Part shown: piece by piece, positions 1 through 5,170 of the stretch
Numbering within the stretch: position 1 is the first letter of the stretch
Layout of the letters: every line of letters begins with the position of its first letter
DNA from: Halobacteriales archaeon QH_10_70_21
GTDB lineage: Archaea; Halobacteriota; Halobacteria; Halobacteriales; Haloarculaceae
Reading direction: 5' to 3'
Assembly (NCBI GenBank): GCA_003021325.1
Contig: PXQM01000144.1
Coordinates: forward strand, 1-5,170
DNA length: 5,170 nt
Notes under the pieces: model-generated
Seen by the model: the letters and a program-made list of their open reading frames with translations, nothing else
The model's database searches: none
What the model was told of the DNA's origin: nothing
Made by a program: the position numbers and the translations under genes

Positions 1-354
1 GTCACCGGCGGTGGCACCGGCATCGGCGAGGAGATGGCGCTGGTGTTCGCCGACCACGGCGCCGACGTGGCGGTCGCGTCCCGGGACATGGACCACCTCG
101 AACCGGTCGCGGCGGAGATCGAGGCGAAGGGACAGGACGCCTGTGCGACGACGGTCGACGTCCGCGAGAGGGACGAGGTCGACGCGATGCGGGGCACCGT
201 GCTGAAGGAACTGGGGGACATCAGTATCCTGGTGAACAACGCGGGTGCGAACTTCCTGACGCCGCTGGAGGACCTCTCGGCGAACGGCTGGCGGGCCGTC
301 GTCGGGACAATCCTCGATGGGACGGCGTTCTGTACCATGAGCGTCGGCGAAGAC

Positions 355-506
355 GTCGGTGCTGTCCGGCGTTGCTGGCCACTCCTTCGACATGGCCGTC
401 GCCTGGGCTGGCATCCGGTTATCGCTTCCGGTCGCGAGCGGGGGGTTGGCGCCGAGTCTCGTCGGTTGCCGAACGTTTATGACGGAAGACGGGACCAGGC
501 CGCACC
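355..506. other. Non-coding or degenerate stretch after the SDR break
   Basis: No frame on either strand gives a protein I recognise here. One forward frame gives a short hydrophobic run (bases 359-475) with no family resemblance. The stretch ends in a candidate promoter for the next gene. It may be the scar of whatever removed the SDR C-terminus. Confidence 0.4.
471..482 (+). promoter_or_regulatory. Candidate archaeal TATA box for the leader ORF and membrane protein
   Basis: The run CGAACGTTTATGA, around 470-482, is AT-rich for this genome and resembles a haloarchaeal TATA box (TTTATG) with an upstream purine-rich BRE-like GAAC. Its centre lies about 28-30 bases before the GTG at 507, the spacing expected for a leaderless or nearly leaderless transcript. 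The call rests on motif and spacing only. Confidence 0.35.
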
Positions 507-590
507 GTGACCGAGAGCCAGCCGCCGCAGGACGTGCGAACTGCTCGCCGCGACCGACCGCCGCTCGGCCGGACGGCCGTGGTTCGCTGA
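507..590 (+). CDS. Possible 27-residue leader ORF coupled to the membrane protein
   Basis: A GTG at 507 opens a frame of 27 codons (VTESQPPQDVRTARRD and on) ending in TGA at 588-590. That stop shares its last base with the ATG at 590 of the membrane-protein gene, giving a TGATG overlap typical of translational coupling. The candidate TATA box about 28 bases upstream would place the transcript start near this GTG. Against it being a real peptide: it is basic and Arg-rich, unlike normal haloarchaeal proteins, and matches nothing I recognise. It could be a regulatory leader peptide, a degraded N-terminal extension of the downstream protein, or chance. Confidence 0.2.
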   Translation: MTESQPPQDVRTARRDRPPLGRTAVVR

Positions 591-1437
591 TGGGTCTCTC
601 GTCGGACCGCCGGCTCACTGCCGCCACCATGGGCGTCCTCCGGGGCGTTCCGCAGCTCGCCCTCTACAGCGTCCGTGTCCCGCTCTCGGTTCTCGGGGCA
701 CTGGCGGCGCCGTACGTCGTTCTCTGGACGCTATTCGGCCTTTCGACCGTCACGCTCGCGTTCGCGTTCCTCACGGCGATGCTGCTCTGCTGTCTCGTCT
801 TCTGCGTCCTCCAGGTCGCGATGTGCTACGAAATCAACGAGGCGTTCGAGGGCACCCGACCGGTCCCGTTCTCGGGCCCCCGCGTGGCGCTCGCCGGACC
901 GAAACGGGTCGCCCCGGTCGCAGTCCTCGGAATCGTTTCGGTCTACTTCCAGCGGTGGCTCTCGACGTTCGGGCGCGTCGGCCGCGTGCTCGGTGCCGCG
1001 GGACCCCGGAGCTACGAGGTGGCGAGCCTGTTGGCCGTTCCACTCATCGCGACCACGGAGCACCCGGTCGGCCGGACCCTCGAGGCCGTCCTGCAGTCCG
1101 TCGAGGAAAGGTGGGAGCGTGGCCTGGCGCTCGCTGTCGGCACCAAGGCCACCGGGATGGCGCTCACGTGGGGTGGTATCCTGCTGGCAGTCGTGCTATT
1201 TGCGGCGGCGGTTTTCGGCCGCAGCCCCAGCCTTCCACTGCTCGGCCCGTTCACCCTCCCGCTGCTCGTCGCGGTCGGCGGGTTCGTCCCGGGAACGGCG
1301 GCGCACCTGCTGGTCCCGACGGTCCTCGAGACGGCGCTGTTCCGCTCCGTTTCGACGGCGAGTTCCCGACCGGGACGGACGCCGAACGAGTCATCGAGAC
1401 GCCCGAAAGCGCGAGAACAGGGGTCGGAGGCTCCTGA
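590..1437 (+). pseudogene. Six-helix membrane protein resembling DUF6159, with a -1 frameshift near its C-terminus
   Basis: This is an integral membrane protein of unknown function, about 282 residues if the frameshift is repaired. The first 256 residues, ATG 590 to base 1357, show hydrophobic segments at about residues 28-50, 52-80, 106-123, 142-155, 182-209 and 217-243. Features recall haloarchaeal DUF6159 proteins: a VLRGVPQLALYS start, a YEINEAFEGT stretch after the second helix, a VASLLAVPLIATTEHP segment and a TALFR end to the last helix. I assign this family from memory of its pattern, so with moderate confidence. After residue 256 the frame turns basic and runs antisense into the next gene. 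The -1 frame instead gives an acidic tail, GEFPTGTDAERVIETPE, ending at TGA 1435-1437. One missing G around 1357-1358 (ACGGCGAG where ACGGGCGAG would be in frame) explains both facts. ATG 590 is chosen because the family begins shortly before the VLR motif. ATG 629 is a weaker alternative. Confidence 0.6.
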
Positions 1438-1459
1438 CAACTTCGGCGCGCACCGGCCG

Positions 1460-2965
1460 TCAGAACTCCTCGCGGAGCGACACCTTGTCGATCTTGCGGG
1501 TCGAGGTCTTCGGCAGTTCCTCGACGAACTCGATGCGGCGCGGGACCTTGTGGTCGGTCAGCCGCTCGCGGCAGTGCGCCTCGACGTCGTCGGCCGTCAC
1601 CTCGTCTTCAGCCACCACGACCGCGGTCACCGTCTCCCCGAGGCGGTCGTGGGGCGTTCCGATGACGCCGACCTCGACGACGCCGTCGAGTTCGTAGATG
1701 ACGTCCTCGATCTCGCGGGGGTAGACGTTCTCCCCGCCGGTGATTATCATGTCGTCGATTCGGTCCTCGACGAACAGGTGGCCGTCCTCGTCCATCCGCG
1801 CGATGTCGCCCGACCGGAGCCACCGCTTGCCATCGCGCTCGACGAACGCCTCCTCGTTCTTCGCCGGCATCCCGTAGTAGCCGGGGGTGACGGTGTCGCC
1901 GTGCCACAGCAGTTCGCCCTTCTCGTCGGTGCCGACCGTCTCGCCCGTCTCGGGGTCCTCGATGCGGACGTCGACGACCTCGTAGGCCGGCGGACCGATG
2001 CTGCCGGCCTTCCGAACCGCCTGGTCCGGGCGGTTGATGGCCGCAAGCGGCGTGGTCTCGGTCATGCCGTACCCCTCCAGAAGCGTCACGTCGAAGGCCT
2101 CCTCGACGGTCTCGATGCGCTCCTTCGGCATGGGCGACCCGCCGACGCCGATTTCCTCCAGCGCCGAGAGGTCGTAGCCCTCGACGCCGTGTTCGAGCAT
2201 GTCGATGACCATCGTCGGGATGAAGAACGCGTAGGTGACGTCACGGACTGCCATCGTCTCCAGCGCCGTCTCCGGGTCCCACTGGGGCAGGAAGTGGTTC
2301 TCGGCGCCGACGGTCAAAAGCGGCGTCGTCGTGACGTTCAGTCCCGAGACGTGGAACAGCGGGCAGACGGTCAGCGTGACCGTGTGCTGGGACCATCCCA
2401 TCGCCTCCACCAGCCCGCGAGCGTTCGCCTGCAGGTTCCGGTGGGTGTGTTTGACGCCCTTCGGCCGGCCGGTGGTCCCGCTCGTGTAGACCAGTTCGGC
2501 GAGTTCGTCCTCCTTGCGCGGGTGGGCATCGTACCGCTTGTCGGCCGCGCCGACGAGGTCGCGGTAGCTGTGCCCCCGGTCGCCGTCGGCGACGACGAGG
2601 TGCTCGACCGACGGGACGTCGAGCTCCGCGATGACGTCCTCGAACTGGCCGTGGGTCACGACCGCGACGGCCTCGGAGTCGTCGAGGACGTACCGTACCT
2701 CCTCGCCCTGGAACCGCATGTTGATTGGGAACGGGATGGCACCCCGCTTCATCGCCCCCAGGTAGCTCGTCATGAACGCGATGCTGTTTGGCAGGTACAG
2801 CGCGACGCGGTCCCCGGCGTCGACGCCCAGGTCCTCGAGGGCGTTGGCGACGGCGTCCACCTCGCCGGAGAGTTCGGCGAAGGTCACCTCGCGCGTGCGG
2901 TCCGACATCGCGGGTCGCTCCGGGTAGTTCCGCGCCATCGTGTCCGCGTAGGTCGCAAAATTCAT
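1460..2965 (-). CDS. Acyl-CoA synthetase (AMP-forming, ANL superfamily)
   Basis: This enzyme activates a carboxylic acid with ATP to an acyl-adenylate and then transfers the acyl group to coenzyme A, releasing AMP and pyrophosphate. It is cytoplasmic. The 501-residue length is normal for a compact haloarchaeal member. All core motifs are present: the phosphate-binding loop YTSGTTGRPKGV at residues 160-171, the A5 motif YGMTET at 299-304, the ribose-binding Asp387 in RSGD, the hinge region around Arg402 in DRIDDMIITGGENVYPREIE, and the A10 motif PKTSTRKIDK at 485-494, where Lys491 is the expected catalytic lysine (Arg replaces the usual Gly before it). The substrate cannot be fixed from sequence; medium- or long-chain fatty acid is the usual annotation. 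ATG 2965 sits about 28 bases from a TATA-like box and has no Shine-Dalgarno, consistent with a leaderless mRNA. It converges with the membrane protein, leaving 22 bases between them, and diverges from the acyl-CoA dehydrogenase remnant. Confidence 0.93.
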   Translation of the reverse strand: MNFATYADTMARNYPERPAMSDRTREVTFAELSGEVDAVANALEDLGVDAGDRVALYLPNSIAFMTSYLGAMKRGAIPFPINMRFQGEEVRYVLDDSEAVAVVTHGQFEDVIAELDVPSVEHLVVADGDRGHSYRDLVGAADKRYDAHPRKEDELAELVYTSGTTGRPKGVKHTHRNLQANARGLVEAMGWSQHTVTLTVCPLFHVSGLNVTTTPLLTVGAENHFLPQWDPETALETMAVRDVTYAFFIPTMVIDMLEHGVEGYDLSALEEIGVGGSPMPKERIETVEEAFDVTLLEGYGMTETTPLAAINRPDQAVRKAGSIGPPAYEVVDVRIEDPETGETVGTDEKGELLWHGDTVTPGYYGMPAKNEEAFVERDGKRWLRSGDIARMDEDGHLFVEDRIDDMIITGGENVYPREIEDVIYELDGVVEVGVIGTPHDRLGETVTAVVVAEDEVTADDVEAHCRERLTDHKVPRRIEFVEELPKTSTRKIDKVSLREEF

Positions 2966-2988
2966 AATCGTCCGTTAGCATGTGAAAT

Positions 2989-2998
2989 GTTATCAGTG
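2989..2998 (-). promoter_or_regulatory. TATA-like box of the acyl-CoA synthetase
   Basis: On the minus strand the sequence before ATG 2965 contains GAAACACTGATAACATTT, an AT-rich island in GC-rich surroundings. The TGATAAC core (2990-2996) lies about 25-31 bases upstream of the start codon, matching the haloarchaeal TATA position for a leaderless transcript. The preceding GAAAC could be the BRE. Confidence 0.5.
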
Positions 2999-3041
2999 TT
3001 TCTCCCGCCGTCCGCATGCGATGCCGGGGCCGCTTCCCGCA

Positions 3042-3050
3042 CGTATTTGC
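3042..3050 (+). promoter_or_regulatory. TATA-like box of the acyl-CoA dehydrogenase remnant
   Basis: CGTATTTGC is the only AT-rich island between 3005 and 3073 and lies about 25-30 bases before ATG 3073. It would be the promoter facing right in this divergent region. Support is from position and composition only. Confidence 0.35.
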
Positions 3051-3063
3051 GGCCGGGTCGCAT

Positions 3064-3068
3064 GGAGG
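3064..3068 (+). promoter_or_regulatory. Shine-Dalgarno-like GGAGG before the acyl-CoA dehydrogenase start
   Basis: GGAGG lies four bases before ATG 3073. It supports that start over the upstream in-frame ATG at 3016, whose added residues do not resemble the family. Confidence 0.45.
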
Positions 3069-3072
3069 CAGT

Positions 3073-3285
3073 ATGGTCGACTTCACGCTCTCCGAGCAGG
3101 AGCGGGCCGTCAAGCGGACGGCGCGGGAGTTCGCCGAGACGGAGATCGCTCCCGTCGCACGGCACCACGAGGAGACCGGCGAGTGGCCAGAGGCGGTGTG
3201 GGAGAAGGCGGTCGAGACGGGGCTCGTCGGTGGCACCATCCCCGAGGAGTACGGCGACGCCGGTCTCTCGCAGGTCGAGACCTTC
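3073..3285 (+). pseudogene. Acyl-CoA dehydrogenase, N-terminal fragment
   Basis: The first 71 codons encode the start of the helical N-terminal domain of an acyl-CoA dehydrogenase, a flavoenzyme that puts the alpha-beta double bond into acyl-CoA. Recognisable pieces are the MVDFTLSEQERAV start, REFAETEIAPVA at about 19-29, GEWPEAVWEKAVETGLVG at about 36-53, and TIPEEYGDAGLSQVET at about 55-70. A full enzyme is about 380 residues. After Phe71 the family pattern stops: the same frame stays open to a TGA at 3577-3579, but the product is Arg- and Ser-rich and its end lies antisense to the kinase gene. No other frame downstream restores the middle (FAD-binding) or C-terminal domains, so no active enzyme can be made. 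The intact promoter, GGAGG and start codon suggest loss of the 3' part by deletion or rearrangement. The dehydrogenase would have acted just after the divergent acyl-CoA synthetase. Confidence 0.85.
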
Positions 3286-3446
3286 TGTGACAGGCGGCCC
3301 TGTCGGCGGAACTCGAGTGGGGCTGACAGGCGGTGCGACGCCACGCTGCGGTGCGCGGCGGGTCCCGGACGCACTGCACCGCGCTCCCGCGAGATGCGCC
3401 CGGGCGGCTCTCTCGAACACGGGGGCGTCTGGTCCCGGCATGGCAC
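3286..3446. other. Rearrangement scar between the acyl-CoA cluster and the isoprenoid operon
   Basis: No recognisable coding content in any frame. It contains the two copies of TGACAGGCGG, a short perfect hairpin at 3289-3304, and a 7-base inverted repeat (GCGGTGC at 3348-3354, GCACCGC at 3376-3382). It separates a gene missing its 3' part from the 3' end of the kinase operon, so at least one join point probably lies here. Confidence 0.4.
3288..3333 (+). repeat. 10-bp direct repeat TGACAGGCGG at the break
   Basis: TGACAGGCGG occurs at 3288-3297 and again at 3324-3333, with 26 bases between. The first copy begins two or three bases after the last recognisable acyl-CoA dehydrogenase codon. The first copy also overlaps a hairpin, GACAGG-CGGC-CCTGTC (3289-3304). 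It could be a target duplication, a microhomology footprint or chance. Confidence 0.5.
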
Positions 3447-3451
3447 AAAAA
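3447..3451 (-). terminator. T-tract terminator of the mevalonate/isopentenyl phosphate kinase operon
   Basis: On the minus strand, TTTTT begins four bases after the stop codon of the isopentenyl phosphate kinase gene. Archaeal termination relies on such U-runs, and five consecutive Ts stand out in this GC-rich sequence. Confidence 0.5.
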
Positions 3452-3454
3452 GGT

Positions 3455-4183
3455 TCAGTCGATTCGCGTCCCGGGGTTCTCGCCGTCGAGGAACGCCGCA
3501 AGTCCCGCGAGGTCGAAGACGTGTGCGGGCGCCTCGAGGTCGAGCAGTTCTCGAACCTTCCCGGCCATCCCGCCGCTGACGTCGGTGGCGTCGCTGTCGC
3601 CGAGCGCGCCGGCCACCTCATCGAAGGACCCGATTCGGTCGACGACCGTCCCGCTGTCGTCGTAGACGCCGGGGACGGCGGAGCAGACCCCGACGCGGTC
3701 GGCCCCAAGCACCGTCGCCAGCACGACGACGAGTTCGTCGCCCGACAGCACCGTCGCACCCTCGCCGGCGCGGACGACGCCGTCGCCGTGGAGGACAGGC
3801 ACGAATCCCTCGGCGAGCATCGCCCCGACCTGTCCGGTCGGCAGGGTCAGGGTTCCGTCCGCCTCGCGGTGGGCGGCCGACATCGGGTGAACGGGCAGCG
3901 CCGGGACGTCGACGTCCGCGAGCGCGTCGACGACCGTCGCGTTGAGGCGCTTCATCGCGCCGTGGATAGCCCGGATTCCCGCCGGGTCGTGGGTCCCGGC
4001 CGTCGTGGAGACGCCGTACCGGTCGGCGTGGTGGTGGCCGAAGCTTCCGCCACCGTGGACGACGACGATACCGTCCCGGCCGGCGAGCGCCCGGGCCGCC
4101 CGCTCGAGGGCCACGTCGTCGACCGTCTCGGGCTCGTCCTTCTCGGTGATGACGCTCCCGCCCAGCTTCAGCACGGTCGTCAT
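3455..4183 (-). CDS. ipk: Isopentenyl phosphate kinase
   Basis: This cytoplasmic enzyme of the amino acid kinase fold phosphorylates isopentenyl phosphate with ATP to give isopentenyl diphosphate, the last step of the archaeal alternate mevalonate pathway. The 242-residue product is of normal length. It starts with LKLGGSVITEK (Lys6 and Lys15, the phosphate-binding region), then has VHGGGSFGHHHA with His50, the conserved His that separates these kinases from other amino acid kinase family members. Further family segments are LPTGQVGAML (114-123), VLHGDGV (130-136), VLSGDELV (145-152) and DVSGGMAGKV (201-210, Lys209), which line the nucleotide site. In the stretch around residues 165-174 the product has SAVPGVYDD where many family members have a TDVDGVYD-like sequence, a mild variation. 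ATG 4183 overlaps the mevalonate kinase stop as ATGA, so the two are co-transcribed and probably translationally coupled. A T-tract follows its stop. Confidence 0.95.
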   Translation of the reverse strand: MTTVLKLGGSVITEKDEPETVDDVALERAARALAGRDGIVVVHGGGSFGHHHADRYGVSTTAGTHDPAGIRAIHGAMKRLNATVVDALADVDVPALPVHPMSAAHREADGTLTLPTGQVGAMLAEGFVPVLHGDGVVRAGEGATVLSGDELVVVLATVLGADRVGVCSAVPGVYDDSGTVVDRIGSFDEVAGALGDSDATDVSGGMAGKVRELLDLEAPAHVFDLAGLAAFLDGENPGTRID

Positions 4184-5169
4184 CGCTCGGCCCGGACGCC
4201 GTCGGTGTCGAGTTCGGCCCGGAACGCCTCCTCGCAGCCCGGCGTGTACTGCAGTGCGGTGTGGGTCTGCTCGGTCCGGTCGAGGGCAACGATGCAGCCT
4301 CCGCCGCCGGCGCCGGTCAGCTTCGCGCCGAGCGCGTCGGCCTCCCTGGCCGCCCAGACCATCGCGTCCAGGGACCGCGAGGAGACGCCGAGCGCCGACA
4401 ACAGACCGTGGTTGAAGTCCATCAGCCGGCCCACCTCCTCGACGTCGCCGTCGTCCAGCGCGCGCTCACCCCGACGCACGATGTCGCCGATGGCCTCGAC
4501 GGTGTCTGCCGCGAAGCCGTACTCCTCCTTCAGCGCGCGAACGCCCGCGACGAGCGCCCCGGTGTCGCCGGTACCGCCGTCGTACCCGACGACGAAGGGC
4601 AGATTCGGCACGTCCGAGAGCCGCCGACACTCGTCGCCTCGCACGTGGACGGCACCACCCATCGCCGAGCAGAACGTGTCGGCACGGGAGGCCTCTCCGT
4701 CCTGGACCTCGTACTCGACCCGGAAGGCGCGGTCGGCGACCTCCTGGGGGTCGAGTTCGACGCCCAGTTCCCGCGTCGCAGCGTCGATGCAGGCGACGAC
4801 CACCGCCGCCGAGGAGCCGAGCCCCGCACCGAGGGGAATCTCGCTCGCGATGGTCACGTCGAAGCCAGTCTCCGGGGCGTCGGCGGCGTCGCGGGCCTGT
4901 TCGACGGCGCCGTTGATGTAGCCCATCGCCGCCTCGACCAGCGGCGTCGGGACGTCCACGTCCGGGCGGGCACCGGCGTCGCCGCCCCAGGTGACCGTGA
5001 AGCCGTCGAGCGTGAGGTCGTCGGCCCGGACCCTGAGACGGTCGTCGTCGCGGGCCTCGGCCGTCACCGTCGCCCGGCGCTCGATGGCGCAGGGGACGGC
5101 CGGTTCGCCGTAGACGACGGCGTGCTCGCCGAAGAGGTACACCTTCCCGGGAGCGCTCGAGGTGGTCAT
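4180..5169 (-). CDS. mvk: Mevalonate kinase
   Basis: This GHMP-family kinase phosphorylates mevalonate with ATP to 5-phosphomevalonate, the first phosphorylation in isoprenoid synthesis, in the cytoplasm. The 329-residue product carries all three GHMP motifs: APGKVYLFGEHAVVYGEPA at residues 6-24 (motif 1, with Lys9 and Glu15), IPLGAGLGSSAA at 111-122 (the glycine-rich ATP loop), and KLTGAGGGGCIVAL at 283-296 (motif 3). Asp164 in ASRADTFCSAMGG is the expected catalytic Asp. The mevalonate-type motif 1 and GEHAVVYG argue for mevalonate kinase over homoserine or galactokinase relatives. The ATG at 5167-5169 is one base from the window edge, so the promoter and any upstream gene are not visible. 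The gene precedes isopentenyl phosphate kinase with a four-base ATGA overlap. Haloarchaea generally lack phosphomevalonate kinase and use a phosphomevalonate decarboxylase; that enzyme is not in this window. Confidence 0.96.
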   Translation of the reverse strand: MTTSSAPGKVYLFGEHAVVYGEPAVPCAIERRATVTAEARDDDRLRVRADDLTLDGFTVTWGGDAGARPDVDVPTPLVEAAMGYINGAVEQARDAADAPETGFDVTIASEIPLGAGLGSSAAVVVACIDAATRELGVELDPQEVADRAFRVEYEVQDGEASRADTFCSAMGGAVHVRGDECRRLSDVPNLPFVVGYDGGTGDTGALVAGVRALKEEYGFAADTVEAIGDIVRRGERALDDGDVEEVGRLMDFNHGLLSALGVSSRSLDAMVWAAREADALGAKLTGAGGGGCIVALDRTEQTHTALQYTPGCEEAFRAELDTDGVRAER

Positions 5170-5170
5170 A

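Larger units (their letters stand above)
1..510 (+). pseudogene. Short-chain dehydrogenase/reductase (SDR) fragment, truncated at both ends
   Basis: This is the front half of an NAD(P)-dependent short-chain dehydrogenase. The frame is open from base 1, so the true start lies outside the window. The first residues form the Rossmann nucleotide-binding motif TGGGTGIG, followed by an alternating beta/alpha pattern, an acidic DV at about residues 53-54, and the NNAG motif at residues 79-82. Resemblance continues through WRAVVGTILDGTAFCTMSVG, then stops at about residue 118 (base 354). The remaining 50 or so residues, up to the TGA at 508-510, are rich in Arg and unlike an SDR or a haloarchaeal protein. 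The catalytic Ser, the YxxxK pair and the substrate-binding C-terminus are absent from all three forward frames downstream, so this is a truncation and not a simple frameshift. The fragment would bind nucleotide at best. The original substrate cannot be told; a 3-hydroxyacyl or similar alcohol is a guess from the neighbouring acyl-CoA genes. Confidence 0.8.

Noticed and set aside
1345..1365. Programmed -1 ribosomal frameshift in the membrane protein
   Set aside because: There is no slippery heptamer at the shift point and no strong downstream structure; a simple indel is more likely.
3016..3072. Upstream ATG as the acyl-CoA dehydrogenase start
   Set aside because: The extra residues do not resemble the family, and ATG 3073 has a GGAGG and the usual MVDFTLSE start.
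3291..3326. Short frame QAALSAELEWG as the C-terminus of another gene
   Set aside because: It is only 11 codons, bounded by stops that both lie in the direct repeat, and matches nothing I recognise.
3338..3390. Structured RNA in the junction region
   Set aside because: The inverted repeats are short, have competing pairings and are expected often in GC-rich DNA.
2241..3446. 401-residue minus-strand frame
   Set aside because: It overlaps the ligase in another frame, is very rich in Arg, Pro and Gly, and has no recognisable domain.
3286..3579. Continuation of the acyl-CoA dehydrogenase frame to the TGA at 3577
   Set aside because: The product is basic and unlike the family, and its last 125 bases are antisense to the isopentenyl phosphate kinase gene.
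359..4921. Single 1520-residue protein on the plus strand
   Set aside because: Only the part from 590 to 1357 looks like a protein. The rest is antisense to three well-supported genes and is of the kind GC-rich codon use produces.
1..5170. CRISPR array, tRNA, rRNA or insertion sequence
   Set aside because: No regularly spaced repeats, no cloverleaf-like segments, and no transposase or integrase motifs were seen on either strand.

Overview
The window looks like chromosomal DNA from a haloarchaeon (class Halobacteria). The base composition is very GC-rich, the convincing proteins are acidic (rich in Asp and Glu), the promoters I can see are archaeal TATA-like boxes close to the start codons, and the right end encodes the archaeal mevalonate kinase plus isopentenyl phosphate kinase pair. 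I cannot name the genus from sequence alone.

Layout, left to right. (1) 1-510, plus strand: the front half of a short-chain dehydrogenase/reductase (SDR). It is cut on the left by the window edge. On the right it loses all family resemblance near 354, before the catalytic Ser/Tyr/Lys, so it is a broken gene. (2) 590-1437, plus strand: a multi-pass membrane protein resembling haloarchaeal DUF6159 proteins. It is complete except for a probable single missing G near 1357, which throws the last 26 or so residues out of frame. (3) 1460-2965, minus strand: an intact acyl-CoA synthetase of 501 residues, convergent with the membrane protein. (4) 2966-3072: a short divergent promoter region. (5) 3073 to about 3285, plus strand: the first 71 or so residues of an acyl-CoA dehydrogenase, then loss of homology. 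(6) 3286-3454: a junction with no recognisable coding content, holding a 10-bp direct repeat and small hairpins. (7) 3455-5169, minus strand: a two-gene operon, mevalonate kinase followed by isopentenyl phosphate kinase, joined by an ATGA overlap and ending in a T-tract terminator.

The kinase pair does core work. Mevalonate kinase makes 5-phosphomevalonate and isopentenyl phosphate kinase makes IPP, the first kinase step and the last step of the archaeal alternate mevalonate pathway that feeds ether-lipid, quinone and carotenoid synthesis. The acyl-CoA synthetase would activate a carboxylic acid for beta-oxidation-type metabolism. The SDR and acyl-CoA dehydrogenase fragments around it are the kinds of enzyme expected to act on its product, so the left two-thirds reads as a decaying acyl-CoA catabolic cluster in which only the ligase is intact.

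I see no CRISPR array, RNA gene, transposase or clearly new defence or mobile system. The items worth a second look are the frameshift in the membrane protein, the two 3'-truncated genes, the scar beside the isoprenoid operon, and a possible leaderless leader ORF overlapping the membrane-protein start.
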